Shown: in pieces, positions 50,573-63,000 of the stretch | Layout of the letters: each line of letters opens with the position of its first letter | Position numbering within the stretch: position 1 is the first letter of the stretch | Source of the DNA: Callipepla californica brunnescens | Taxonomy: Eukaryota; Chordata; Aves; Galliformes; Odontophoridae | Assembly: GCA_023055505.1 (NCBI GenBank) | Contig: JALIRH010000013.1 | Span: forward strand, 5,208,001 to 5,272,000 | Direction: 5' to 3' | DNA length: 64,000 nucleotides | Made by a program: the position numbers and the translations under genes | Notes under the pieces: model-generated | The model's database searches: none | Told to the model about the DNA's origin: nothing | Seen by the model: only the letters and a program-made list of their open reading frames with translations

Positions 50573-53500
50573 GTGAGTACGGCCCTGCCGCGGCTCGTCG
50601 CGGCGTTCTTAGGGCTTCGCCAAAGGGCTTTAAGTGAGCGGAGGGGGGTGGGAGAAGGCGGATCCGGCGCGTCGCTCCTGAACGAGCCTGCCGCTGCTGT
50701 TAGGCGTCAGCTGAATATGGGAAAAAACAACAGCGTGTGTACTACAGAGTGCAGGAAGCTGCCTCTGGTATCTGCGGGATCGTCAGAGTTGTTGCTTTGT
50801 TTCGATTTGAGTTGGTCTTCGGCTGCGCGAGCCTGCGTTGGATGCTCGCAGCTCTGTGCTCCTCGCGTGCTGTGCGAAGTGCAGTGAGCTGGCAGGGAGG
50901 GGACGTGGAGCTGGACGCGGCTCGCCACGGCAGCACTGCAGCTGCCTGGGGGCTCCTGGGGCCGTGGTGCTGGGGATACTGCTGCTCAGGCTCTCGCAAC
51001 AAGCCTGCTGTGATGGGGAGCAGTTCGGCTCTGTTTTGTCACGCATCTGTTGCAACTTCTTGTTTGAGAGCTTTGGATGTGGGTCACATAGTTAACAACC
51101 GGCGCAAACGTGTTGGTTATTGATCTGGATGTGTGGAAGCCAGCTGCAGCTAGCAGGGTGGAACTGGAAGCCTTAAATACCGAGTGGTATAATGAGAAGG
51201 AACGTCGTTTTGTCTTGTTTTCTGCCTGAGGTAGGACGTCTTTGTGAGGTAACCCTCAAGGTCATCGTGGCAGGGAGCCAGAATGTGGAGGCAGGTTGCT
51301 CAATAGCCTGAAAGTGTCTGAAACTTGAAGGACGTAATGCACTGCTTGGAAATCATGTCGTTCACTAAAGTTCACAGAGTAAGAAAACGGGCAGGTGGAG
51401 GAACTGTGTAACTCGAGGACAGTGCTGTGGTGTTCTTTTGAATGTCCGTGATGCAAGTCTGCTCAGAGCTGTCAGTCTCCTGGAGGTCTTCTTGTGCCAG
51501 ATGTGTTCTGTGTTCTGATGTAACTTGGTTAACCTGGTAGCCTGGGTGCTTCATTTCTAACATCTGCAAGACTCCGCGTGGCACTTCTTGATATTTTTTC
51601 TTGTCCATCTGGAAGCAAAACTTAGCTGTATTTAAGGCAGGCAGGTGAGATACGAGCTCAAATGCTGGTATCTGTGACACAGTATGGTTTCAAAGCCACG
51701 ATGCAGGTGCTTTCCGAGTTTAGTGAAACATAGCTTGGATTCAATGCAGAAGACTGCTCGCTGTACTTTAGCATCCCTACATGTGTGTGTCATTAAAAAT
51801 GCTGCTCCATCTGGTATTACTTGTAATTGCTGCTTAAAAAATGCATTTTGAGAGTTGACAGTCGTGCTGAGGATCGTGGAGGAGTGTCAGCCACAGACTC
51901 CGTTCAGATTAGTTCTTAAAAATTCCCTTATTGCCCAATTTCTGTAGCAAAGGAAACTTCAGTATTGCAGTGCGGGTATGAGTTCTGCGTGTGGTGTGTG
52001 GACTAGTATTTGGAGGCTCAAGTTCTATCTGACTGCGTACTGCAGGGGAGTAAAGCTGTATTCTACTCAAAGAGGAGAAGAAACCTAAGCAGCGTCAATG
52101 AAAATATTTCTTATGCTTTTTTTTTTTTTTTCCTCTTAAAGTAGATTGCAGTGTCCTGAATAAGTCAGCAGATCTGTTTCTGTAGTATTTTGTAATATTT
52201 TAGGATAAAATATTGCGATTGTTATGCAGCGTTTCTTCATTTTCCTTAGTGGAGTGCTTGAAAACCTTGTCTCTTCTGTGGTGTGCTAGTTCTCTTGCTG
52301 TGCCACAGTCTGAGTTATTTCTCCCCTTGTAACTTGTTTACAGCCCACTGAACTAATGCACTGGTGGGGGGGAAGTAGTTGATGTTGCTCATCAAAACTT
52401 ATAGCTACTGCTCTCATACAGACTAAGACATCTTCTTAGAAGTGATAATTCAGTTCAAAATTGTATCATGTAACAAAACAAGGCTGTTAAGCCTTTCCCT
52501 TCAGGTGAAGGTGCAGGTCTCCACTGAGCCATTGAGGTTTCTCGTGTCCTGTTCTGACTGTCACAGTTCTGGGATGTTTTCTCTTTTCCATCTTACTGCT
52601 GGCAGCTGCTGGTTGGAGATATGTACCTTGTGATAGAACACGAATGAAGGATCTCAAGTAAGGTGTCTGTCTTTAATCACAGAATTGCTTGACTTAGAAA
52701 GGACCTTTAGGGGTCATCTGGACCCCAAATTTCAGTCTGACCTGAAGAAAAAAGCCCAGAACACAGCTGATATTGCAATCTTTTTATCTGTGCAAATTTA
52801 ATGTAGAATTGCTTAAAGCTTTTTAAAGGAAAACCTTACTGGTTTCATTGAGAAAGTCTGCCTGAGAGTTTGTTTTGCTTTGTTTTACATTGCAACTTCC
52901 AAAAAGCAAATGCTTTTTTCAGGTATTTCAGGTAAGCTGCGGAAGAGATATCCTTTGTACTCTTCTAGGCAGTGAGATTTTTCTACTGCTCTTCCATCCA
53001 GGCTGCTTCAAATCCTGTACAGAATTCTTCTGCTTGAAAGCCAGATGACTTTGAGCTTTTTTTCTGTGCAAAGGCAATGTGCTGCTGAACTGTGTTCTAT
53101 TCTTGCTCAGGTCCCACAACCTCAAGCACAGCTTGGATCCGTAGCATTTTGTACACAAAACTCCTAAAGGGGTCGGGCTCACGTCTTCCAGAAGGAAGCC
53201 AGTCATCCTGGAAAACCTCACCAGCACTTGTACAGAATCACTGGAGCTGTATTTCTCAGTCACACAGTGCCCTGTGGAGCACAGCAGCACGAGCTGCCCA
53301 GACACACGGGGGCTTCTTCAACTTCTGCTCTGTCGTTGTCACTTGGCAGAAAACTTCTTCTGGACTTCTCAAAAAGCAGAAGGCAGTGGCTCCATTCTGA
53401 AGGTCGACATCAGCCTGGCTTATCACCATAAGCCTTTTTTTTCTTTTTAAGTGAATGGGCAATGTAAGGAGAGTTGATCAGTCATGGCATTTGGTGTAGT

Positions 53501-56500
53501 TTCTGACAGTAGAATCCTGTCACATCATGACAGAGTAACCCTTCTAAGCACGTTTGCTGTCTTGTATGCAAGGAATCTCCCAGATGTTCATCATTGAAGG
53601 GTTTACTGGCATGTCTGCTGGCAGACCTTGTCTGAAGGAAGGCAAGAGTTGTGGATGGGACTGAAGTCTGTGTGAAGCAAAAATCTCTCTAGTAAAATGT
53701 GAATGAGATCAGTCAGCCTGCCATTTCTGTCTTAGAGAGCAAGAAGTTGTTTTTAACCTGCATCTTCCTTTCAAGTCCTGCTTGTTGTTTGCTGAGCACT
53801 CTTTTCAGTGAGGATACTGAAAGTATAAGTGGCTTATTTGGTGAAGGGAGAGAGCTTTGCACAGAAATGCTGTTTTCAGTAGGTTCTCTATGTAGTCTTG
53901 GACCTCAACAGTTTCATAGGGTTTCCTGTTAGCAGTGTTACAGATATTGCTCAATATATTTTGTGGTGTTGCTGTTGTTTGTAAACTGAGAATAGGAATC
54001 AGGACTTGTAACACTTCTGCTGCATCACTCTGCTGGTTATGGACTCTCCAGAAATGCTGAGCTAGCGCAAACAGCAGTCTCAGCATACTTATAAACTGAA
54101 TAGATTCAGGAGGACTTATTTACCTTAATACGCTTTGAGATAATTACTTAGAAATATTATAGTGGAGTTGTTTAAGAGAAGAGACTTTTGAGTTAAAAGT
54201 GCTCTCTTCCTACGTATAGACTTTGGAATGGGAACTTGTTTCATTAGGTGGAGAAGAACTGTACGTTGTCTGGACTTGGCAAAATGCTGAAACGTTTTTA
54301 AATTGACACAGCATCTGAGGACGACAGCCACAAGCTGGAGAAGCACCTGCTGAGTAACTTGCTTTTTGTGAATTTGGACAGAGGCATATTTTAGTTCTGA
54401 GCAGAAAGGTTGTGATGTGTGGCTTATTTCAAACTTCTTTTTAGAGCTTTTTTTTCTTTTTTTTTGTACAGTTATTTCAGTGGTTTGTTTTTTTTTTTGT
54501 GTGTTGCTCATAGTTGGGATTAAAAACTTTTGCCCCATCTTGAATGTTTTCTGCCTGTTTGGAAACTTCTGACATGAAGGTGAAGTCAGTAAGTAGTGTT
54601 CTCCTGTATCTTACTGAAGCAGAAAGCTGTCTAAAACTCTTCACTTTCAGTGTTGCTCTTATTGAATGACTCAAAGTGAATGTTAGTGATCCTTGGCTAA
54701 AGGACTTGAAAATATGGTCTTAATAAACAGATCTGTAGTTAAGGTTCATCTGTAATGTATTCTGTGCACTAGAACAGCTAGAAATGTTTAAACAGCTTAT
54801 GTTAAACATATTGGAAGCTGGCTGCCTTGGCACCTCGCTGTTAGGTCCTGCATGCAGCCCTTCAGGTACTTGCACAGAAGAAGCCACGAGCAGCAAGGCT
54901 GATCCACAGCCAGCATCCTGCTCGGGGACTTGCCTTCAAGAGTAGCCACAAAGGAGTGTTTTCAAATGAGGTGTTTGTAGTACTGGCCTTGCCCAGTCCT
55001 TGAGCTGTGCTTTGATCACACCTGAGTCCAGAGTAGCTCAAAGAGAGTTACATGAAATGTGCATGTCCTGGGGGGGTTAGAACAGCCCTGCTTGCTTTTC
55101 AGCAGTGCCTTTTTCCCTGGGTATCTGCTGGAGCATGCTCTGGTTTTGTACCAGTGCTCAGGCAGAGATCTGATGCTGTCTGACCTTCCTAGTTAATGTT
55201 TAACTATCGAGTTTATGATGAGTCTTTGACACAAAGAGCTTGAGACCTGCTGTGATCCCCCACGGTACGTTAAGCAGGTTGCTGATGAGTTCCTTTACCT
55301 GTATGGAAAGATGCCTGTATGCAGATCCATTTCCTTGCATCTCATGGAAAAGAGGCTTAGCTGAGGTTTGCAGCACCTCGCTGCCAGGTGAGTCAGTTCT
55401 CAGGTACTTCCTGCTTCTTGATTTCAGGAGCTGTCTCTGCTTTCCCACTCTTCTCAACATTTCAGTTCTGTTTGGATGGAATGACTTCAGGTGTTGGGCA
55501 CTTGGTGTCTGCACTGGCTTTTGAACAGTAATTTGGACGCAGGGTATCTGCTGAAGCAGTTTTTTTTGTGTGAGATATTGGGACTCCTTAAAATGGTTGA
55601 AGTACTTTGAAATTCACACAGTGAGTTTGAGCTGGAGATGTAAAATAGTTCAGTTATTTCCTAAATGAAGAACTGATGTTGAAACATCCAGTATGAGTTC
55701 TCTATGTAAAACTACAAAACCTGATAATCTTTTCTGAGCACTGTAACTGGTTGTAATGCTGTGTTGTTTTGTTTGTTTTTCCTCCTTAAATGTAGACCTA
55801 ATACAGTGCACAAATGAAATGAATGTGAATATTCCGCAGCTGGCAGACACGCTCTTTGAGAGAACTGCAAACAGTAGCTGGGTTGTAGTGTTCAAAGCTC
55901 TAATTACAACACACCACCTCATGATGTATGGAAACGAGGTAAGGCGTAATTAGTTGTGTGAAGGCCTCTTTAACTGTGCTTTTTATATTTCAACAGGTAG
56001 TAGGTTGAAATTGGGGGATAATCTGAAGTGAAATTCACTGCTTGGAAGGCATTACTTATTGCAGCTACAAGGCTGAAGTGAATTCAGTAAATCAGGATGT
56101 GTATTTTATTCTCTTCTTCTAACATAAGCGATACCTCTCTGCTGAAACGTGAAGGGAAAAAAACAACAAATCCAGTGTTGAACTGTTGGGGAAAAAATCA
56201 GAGCTTAGAGTCCTGGGTTACCAGTTGGTATTTTTTTTCATGTATTATTTTACAGCAGAAAATAGCTGTATTTTTATATCAGTACTGAAGCTGTTCCTTA
56301 TCTTTGAACAGATGTGTGTGGGGGTTCAGATCAGGGATGTACCTTGCCCCATAAGCCCTACTGATCGTAACTGTTTGTGGACTCACACATAGGTCAAGAA
56401 GCTAGAAAGCACAGAAACTACAATTGTTGGAATTATGGATGGGAAACTTGAAAGAAAACCATTTCTAGCAGCCTTGCAGTCTTAATGGTTCATTTCTTAT

Positions 56501-59500
56501 TGTTCTATTTTTGAGCTAGCTATTTTGAGGACTTAAATGTTCCTTAGTCCAATCAGTATGTTGTAAATCTAAATTATGCCAACTTCAGTGGTGCTTTTTT
56601 ACCACAGTTGTAGAGGTGTTACTGTAAATTATGTTGTTACTTAAGGAAGGAAGCCTGTCTCTGACTTGTACAGCTCCAGCAGAAGTGTGGTAACTCAGAT
56701 AACTGAGGTGAAGCTCTCAGTTTGCATTTTCCAGCTTGTCTGTTCTGAATGTCCAGAGTTAATATAACCAGCTCCCCTTTGCAGTACTAGTCTGCCTGGG
56801 CAGCCATGTCTTTATATAAAGCCATGCTTTTACCTGTTACACTATTTTGTATGTTAGAAGCTTTGCTCATCAGTAGTTTCAAGATATTTTGATTCTTGAA
56901 CTAATTTCTGTTGTTGGGGGCTACTGGAATCAGTTAGGAGTTCACGTGTAGTTTTCTCATAATACACCTGCGTGTTTTGACTGCCACAACAAGAGTTTGA
57001 CTCCATTTTCTTCTCCAACAGCGCTTTATCCAGTATCTTGCATCCCGGAACACGTTGTTCAATTTAACTAACTACCTGGACAAAAGTGCCATGCAGGGTA
57101 AGGATCTTCAATTGCTGTTTTTGCTCTGTGGTTGGTACCTGTGTTGGTGTACTCCGGGAGACAAGTGGCATTTAGAGAAGAGTGTTATGATTTGTGTTGT
57201 GCGAGGCACCAAAGAATATCTGACTCAGCAAGCATAACCAAGAAGGTGAAAATGAGTTAACTGAATGAGTACTGAAAGTTTGCCTGTAACGTGTGTGCTG
57301 TCCTTGCAGAGCTGACAGTTTGAAATAGTAAATTTGCAGTACGTGGAGTGAACCTGATGAGTACAGCACAGTGATCTTTTTCAAGCTTTGATTGCACTTC
57401 AGTGTCTCAGAAATAAATGTGAATTGTTAATGGGTAGTGAGATAACTTCCAGAGACCTCAGTGTGTTACTAGAAGTATGTCTTCAGCCTGATTTCGGATT
57501 AGAGCAGTGCAGTAAGAGCTGCTTGGTTTTTGCCTGCTTCTTCATGCTGTAGGCATTTATTGTCATAATTGCAAAGAATGCATTTCTAATCATAGAAAAC
57601 TGGGAAGAAGCTGTAACTCTGCGTGTCAAAGATGAAAATAGTGAATCTGAAGACCCAGAAATATGTCTGCAGAGCACTGCTTTTAAACAAGTTGATGTAA
57701 AATGGACTAGTAGCAGAGTAGTTCTTGAGAAGAACTTGGAGGAAACTGTACCACTTCAGAGTATCTAACCTACGCACACTTAACTTTCAGGCTATGATAT
57801 GTCTACCTTCATCAGGCGGTACAGCAGATACTTGAATGAAAAAGCACTTTCATACAGACTTGTAGCAGTTGACTTCACCAAAATGAAAAGAGGGTAAGGC
57901 GTTTTACTGCTTGTTTAGCCCTGTGTTTTTATGGAAGGGGAGGAGGAGAGTACTGGTTATTCTTGACCTTATCGTACGTGGTGCTCCTTTAGACCCTGTG
58001 GAGTGATCTGATAGTGTGGAAATGGCATGATATTGCTGAGGTTTCTTGGTAACCTGTAAATGTCTTCTACCCTGTAGGATAGATGGAGTAATGAGAACCA
58101 TGAATGCTGAAAAGCTTCTGAAAACCCTTCCAATCATACAGAACCAGCACGATGCACTCCTTGATTTTGATGTAAGTACTCGAGGCTCAGTTTTCAGTAA
58201 CAGTCTCTCATTTTGAAGTAAGTTTGGCTGATATAAAGTACTGATTTACTTTTCTTCTTGCTTTCTACACAGGCAAATCCAAATGAACTAACAAATGGTG
58301 TTATAAACGCTGCCTTTATGCTCCTCTTCAAAGATTCCATTAGACTTTTTGCAGCATACAATGAGGGGATTATTAATCTTTTAGGTATGTATGACCTTTT
58401 TTTTAGCTTTTATATTTCTGTGCAAGTTGTTGAGCAAAATAAAGAACATAGACAATTTATGACTATAATAGCTAGTAAGTTGTTTGTTAACATAGAAACA
58501 TGTCTTAATGGTAGCTGGCACATGCTTAAATGTATGCTTACCTGAACATTACATCCTGAAACATAAATTGAAGTCCGATGTTGACTGTGATGTGAATAGA
58601 ACGAAGGCATCACTGGACCGTTAGAGTTAGTAGGCCTTGTGTGTTGAATGTGCACTCACAGCACAGCTGACTTGTGATTTCCCATACTTCCTTTACAGTT
58701 TGCCTATTCACTTGTAGCATGGCTCTTAAATCTACATGAGCTTCATACATGGCATGTGTGCTTTTGTTGTTTTTTTTTTTCCTCAAGCTGTTAGGGAAGC
58801 CTTGCAGTGACTGTTCAGACAAATTTCTGAATGAAAGCATCCCCTGATCGGTTTGTTTTGTTAATCCACTAATTTTTTTTTCCTGTTGAGATATCTGCGG
58901 ATATTTGTAGCAAAACAAGAGAATGTGAAGGATGTGGTTGCTGGGTCTTTTATTTTAGCAGATCAGTTCAGTGCATGTACTAATATAGGGTCTAGATATG
59001 TAGAAGAATATGTAAACAAGAATAAGGCATCATTTCCAGCTAGTAAGGTGACTTCCTTGGAATATTACTCCAAATGTCTGATTTAATAATTGCATTGGTT
59101 TGCATCCGTGTTTGTCAAGCTTTGTGTTATATTCTAAGGTACTGAATCTCAGAAATCATTGTTCCTTTCTCCGCTGAGTGCTTTATTGTCAAGGTGACAG
59201 GTATTCATGTCAGCTTGGATACTTGAAGAGCTTTGAGTTGCTGCTGGCTACTCTATCCCTAAAGCTTGTCTCAAATTTACATGTGTATAATGGCGCCAGC
59301 TTTTTGCTGGGATGGTGTTATCTTATGAGTGTTTTTCTTGTATCCTCAGAAAAATACTTCGATATGAAGAAAAACCAGTGTAAAGAAGGCTTGGATATGT
59401 ACAAGAAATTCCTAGCCAGGATGACTAAATTGTCAGAATTCCTCAAAGTAGCAGAGGTAAATAACTGAACGTCTATGGGAAGATAAATACTGAGCTATCT

Positions 59501-60074
59501 GTACCACAACAGCAGCCTGTATTCATAGTCATGTACCATCACCTTCGCTCTACAGGTAGTGATTCTACAGATAATGCATTTTAACCTCTGGTTACTCTGA
59601 GTAATTAGACCTGAGGTTGTCAGGCATCTTTTTCATTAGCCGAACAATGTAATGAATGCTTTCTTAAGTGCTGTTATAAATTTCGTGAATGGTCTAGAAC
59701 GAGCTGTCACTGTATTTACAGTGCTGTCCTTTACTGTAACTGCTCAAAATGGAGAAGTAGTTCCAGTAAGCAATGCAGATGTATATAATGCTCCCAATTT
59801 GATTTTCTACACGGGGGAAAAAGGCTGGATGAGGCATGACTTTGCTTTTAAATACAAAGCTATGTACTTGAGGTTTCTAAGACATGTTCTTCACTAAACT
59901 CATACCAATTCAGAAAGTAATTGATACCCATTTTAGTCTGTTAGTTTCCGTGTAACATTCAGACCTCCATTTTTATTTTGTTGCCACTGCATGTAGTATA
60001 ATATTTCTTTTTTTCCTCTTTTGTAAACCCAGCAAGTTGGAATCGATCAGGGGGATATTCCAGATCTTACTCAG
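50443..60074 (+). CDS. PICALM-like clathrin assembly protein, ANTH domain (3' partial)
   Basis: Family members bind PI(4,5)P2, clathrin and vesicle SNAREs and shape clathrin-coated vesicles at the plasma membrane. Eight exons join in frame (807 bases, 269 residues) into a complete ANTH domain from [19 protein letters not shown] to [14 protein letters not shown]. The PI(4,5)P2-binding residues of CALM (K28, K38, K40, H41) and the SNARE-binding L219 and M244 are all present at the same numbers. Compared from memory with PICALM and SNAP91, residues such as CTNEMN and DFTKMKRG side with PICALM, while HEVMG, ADTLFER and KALI side with SNAP91. It is too diverged to be PICALM itself in a bird. The clathrin- and AP2-binding C-terminal half lies beyond the window. 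No disabling mutation was seen. Confidence 0.9.
52117..52131. repeat. poly(T) tract, 15 bp
   Basis: Fifteen consecutive T followed by a pyrimidine stretch within PICALM-like intron 1. Confidence 0.9.
52676..52728 (-). mobile_element. CR1 LINE 3'-end fragment
   Basis: AATCACAGAATTGCTTGACT followed by AGAAAGGACCTTTAGGGGTC matches the complement of the avian CR1 3' end. Only about 50 diverged bases are recognisable. Confidence 0.75.
55796..55938 (+). CDS. PICALM-like exon 2 (ANTH)
   Basis: The exon follows AATGTAG and ends before GTAAGG. Its 143 bases complete Y44 and encode [20 protein letters not shown], then [17 protein letters not shown], ending in GNE. These are the early ANTH helices. 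Phase runs from 1 to 0. Confidence 0.95.
55939..57021 (+). other. PICALM-like intron 2
   Basis: The 1.08-kb intron runs from GTAAGG to CCAACAG. I saw no repeat or extra exon. Confidence 0.85.
57022..57097 (+). CDS. PICALM-like exon 3 (ANTH)
   Basis: The exon follows CCAACAG and ends before GTAAGG. Its 76 bases encode [20 protein letters not shown] and KSAMQ, phase 0 to 1. [15 protein letters not shown] is shared by all CALM/AP180 proteins. Confidence 0.95.
57098..57790 (+). other. PICALM-like intron 3
   Basis: The 0.69-kb intron runs from GTAAGG to CTTTCAG. No feature was seen. Confidence 0.85.
57791..57893 (+). CDS. PICALM-like exon 4 (ANTH)
   Basis: The exon follows AACTTTCAG and ends before GTAAGG. 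Its 103 bases encode [18 protein letters not shown] followed by [15 protein letters not shown], phase 1 to 2. [18 protein letters not shown] is a family hallmark. RLVAVDF replaces the RQVAFDF I recall in PICALM. Confidence 0.95.
58078..58171 (+). CDS. PICALM-like exon 5 (ANTH)
   Basis: The exon follows CCTGTAG and ends before GTAAGT. Its 94 bases encode [20 protein letters not shown] and [11 protein letters not shown], phase 2 to 0. The short intron before it (57894-58077) and the one after it (58172-58272) contain nothing notable. Confidence 0.95.
58273..58384 (+). CDS. PICALM-like exon 6 (ANTH, SNARE-binding L219)
   Basis: The exon follows TCTACACAG and ends before GTATGT. Its 112 bases encode [18 protein letters not shown] and [15 protein letters not shown], phase 0 to 1. 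The last leucine is residue 219, one of the two positions that contact VAMP-type SNAREs in CALM. Confidence 0.95.
58385..59349 (+). other. PICALM-like intron 6
   Basis: The 0.97-kb intron runs from GTATGT to ATCCTCAG. It contains short T runs near 58770 and 58872 but no recognised exon or element. Confidence 0.85.
59350..59456 (+). CDS. PICALM-like exon 7 (ANTH end, SNARE-binding M244)
   Basis: The exon follows ATCCTCAG and ends before GTAAAT. Its 107 bases complete E220 and encode [20 protein letters not shown] followed by [15 protein letters not shown], phase 1 to 0. The methionine of ARMTK is residue 244, the second SNARE contact in CALM. Confidence 0.95.
59457..60032 (+). other. PICALM-like intron 7
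   Basis: The 0.58-kb intron runs from GTAAAT to ACCCAG. A chance 81-codon frame lies inside. No other feature was seen. Confidence 0.85.
60033..60074 (+). CDS. PICALM-like exon 8 (42 bp)
   Basis: This short exon follows AAACCCAG and ends before GTCAGT, phase 0 to 0. It encodes [14 protein letters not shown], the conserved end of the ANTH region. The next family exon (APSSL...LEQHL) was not found before the window ends. Confidence 0.93.
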
Positions 60075-63000
60075 GTCAGTGTACGTATCATGTTGATATT
60101 ATGCGATTACTTTGTTCTCTGCATTTTTTTATGGCTGGTCTGTACCTTAACAATCATCTCGAATGTGTTCTGTTTCATAGACCTATGTACAGGGAATACA
60201 GACGTGCATTTTTCCTGTGGATCATATATACTTTGCAGCTGTTACTTTTGTATTGTTTAAAGTGATCAGGGTTTTTTTTTTTTTTTATAGGAAGTTTTGC
60301 TTTTTTGTCTTATGGAAAAGGATTAATCTGCTTATAAGGCACAGGCATCTTGCCACCTGTACACATATCTCATATTTGCTCCTAGCAACTCATGTTTCCA
60401 TTGCAAAGAGCTTGTAGCCCTTTACAGTAGGGAAAAAAAAAAGTGACTGTAGCCAGCAGGATCAAGGCAAGTAATGAATGAACGCAGCAGTGTGATGTTC
60501 TGCAATGTTGTTTGATCTTAGCATCTTACTTCTAACTAGTACAGCATGTTCAGCTGGCCTCTGTTCCCTGACAACATCACACTCAAGTGTGAGGTGATAC
60601 TTCAGAGATGACAGGGGCTTGCATGCTGGGTTTCTGTGCACTCACTTGCACAGTTAACCAAGGGGTAATAAGCATCTTCAAATCATGGGGCTTCTTCTGA
60701 TGTAGTGAGAACAGGAAATCTAATTTCACTGCTTTATTTCTAAAACTTTTATGAGCAAAACCCTTCACAGCTGGAACACTGTTATCTAATAGCTCAATTA
60801 TTTTGTTGCAAGTGTACTTAGACAGTTCTCTGAATTGTGGTGATGGGTATCAACATTTATGTTGTGTATTTTGGCAATTTCAGTGCCGCAGTGGATCAGT
60901 CCAGTTCCACTCTGTACTACATTTCGTGATGTTTAGCTGGGTTGAGTAATTGTACATCAGTCGTGTGCCACATCAGAAGATTTGCTGACATTTCTTAGTT
61001 TTGGACTTCAAGAGTAATGTCAGTTTTTGCTGTGCTTGCAGTACCAGTGAGTTCTGACAGGATGGTGGGTAATGACTTGTAATGATAGTCTTAAGTTTAT
61101 AGTCTGGTCACTCATATTTACTTGCTTGCTTGTTGAAAATACTTAAATTTCTTGTGTAGATGTCCATATTTTGATGTCTCTCTCTAAGCTATTCCTGAGA
61201 GCAGTAGATTTCTCTTTAGAAAATTTTACTACTGCTGCTGTGCAGTCCTGTTTTTGAAAGGAGAAGGGCTGATTGTGTTTTTTTTTTTTCTTGTTTGTTT
61301 TGTTGGGGTGTTTCGGTGGTGTTTTCTTGTTTGTTTGTTTTGTCCTTAACGCCTTCCTGGAAAGGTATTTCAAAACACTTAACCCCTGGGGGTTAGTCAT
61401 CTAGTTTGGACACTGAATTTTTTTCCTGACCAGTTGCTGAGATAACTACATCCTTGACTTCTTAATAGAAGCAGAGACGCGTCAATACAGGTCTTAACTG
61501 CAAGCCAGGAACTTAGATAGGATTCTTCTAAGTTTTCTTCTTTGCATCTCTGTAGTTTGACTTCCCACACTGAATAAAGACTGATTCAGAATTGTGTTCA
61601 GTCTCCGAGGGGGACTGGCCAAAGACTGGCCTGATTGTCTTCTGTTATCCAGGATGTACCAGAAGCTGAACCAATGTATGGAAGGCCCCCAGGTCCTTCT
61701 CTCTCTGCAGAGCTCCTCTTCAGCAGGTCCTGTCCCAACTTGCACTGACACTTGTGGTTATTTGTTCCCAGGTGCAAGACTCTACACTTGTTTTTGTTTC
61801 TTGCTGCCCAGCTCTCCAGTCTGTCCAGGTCTTGCTGACCAGCAGCACAGCCTTTAGCTATGTCAGCCAGTCTTCCCAGCTTTGAATTATCAGTGTACTT
61901 GCTGAGGGTAGACTCATCAAGGTCATCAGTGAAGATACTGAACAAGACAGACCCAGCACTGACTCCTGAGTGACACCACCAGTCACAGGTCTGCAGCTGG
62001 ACTCTGCACCACCAGTTGTCACCCTCTGAGCTCAGTCAGTCAGCCAGTTCTCAACCCCACCTCACCGTCCACTCATCTATCCCATGCTTTCTTTGCTTCA
62101 TTAGCAGGATGGCGTGGGAGACAGTGTCAAAAGCCTTGCTGAAGTCAAGGTAAATGACATCCACTTCTCTCCCCCCATCTCCCCAGCCGGTGATGCCATC
62201 ACAGAAGGGTACAAGGTTGGTTGAGCATGACTTTACCTTGGTGACTATTCCAGGTGACCTTCTTCTCTTCCAGTTGCTTGGAGATGGCATCTAAAACAAA
62301 CTTGTTCCATCGCCTTTCCAGGGATGGAGGTGAGGCTGACTGACCTGTAGTTTCACATATCTTCCTTCTCTGGATCGTCCCTTTTTGAATCCTGGAGTGA
62401 CACTGGCTATCCTCCAGTCTTCATGCACCTCTCCTGTTCTCCAAGACCTGACAAAGATGATAGAGTGTGGTTCAGCAGTCACCTGTGCCAGCTCTCTCAC
62501 CTTGGGTTGCATCCATCAGTGCCCATGGATTTGCACACATTGATCCCACCCAAGTGCTGCTGGACCACTCCTCCCTAACCAGAGGGAAGCTATCCATTTC
62601 CTGGGCTTTTTCTTCACCCCAGGAGTGCCAAGGAGGAGTCTTTGAAGTGAAGACTGAAGCAAAGAAGGCGTTCAGCATCTCCCATTACCAGGACACCTTC
62701 CCCCTCCCCCCCTTTTTCACCAGGGGACCTACATTATCCCCAGCCTTCCTTTTACTGTTAATGCTTTAAGAAGTAAATAAATAAATCAAACCTTATTATT
62801 CTTTATCACCTTTGGCAGCTTAAGTTCCAGGTAAACTTTAGCATTCCTTGTCACTTTTCTGTAGGCCTAAACAATGCTCCTATGTTTCTCCCAAGAGGAC
62901 AGGCCTTTTTTCAATGTTACATAGATCTTCTTCCCTTTGATCCATGAGCTCCTTGCTCATCCACACAGGTCTCCTGCCTCCCTTCCCTAGTTTCCTACTC

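Larger units (their letters stand above)
50020..50670. promoter_or_regulatory. CpG island spanning the PICALM-like promoter and exon 1
   Basis: CpG dinucleotides are dense here and sparse elsewhere in the window. The island covers the presumed promoter, 5' UTR, coding exon 1 and the start of intron 1. It lacks an evident TATA box, as expected of a broadly expressed housekeeping-type promoter. Confidence 0.85.
50573..55795 (+). other. PICALM-like intron 1, includes a CR1 fragment
   Basis: The 5.2-kb intron runs from GTGAGT to TGTAG. Its first 100 or so bases belong to the CpG island. It holds a T15 run at 52117-52131 and a CR1 fragment near 52676. No further exon was recognised. Confidence 0.82.

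Noticed and set aside
49954..50637. 227-codon frame as a long PICALM-like N-terminus
   Set aside because: It has no in-frame ATG before 50443 and its 3' end reads into the intron past a good donor. The family start MSGQS is used instead.
50443..60074. Identity as SNAP91 (AP180) or as canonical PICALM
   Set aside because: Several stretches are PICALM-like and unlike SNAP91, yet there are too many changes for PICALM, which is nearly identical among amniotes. A separate paralog fits best, but only a tree can settle it.
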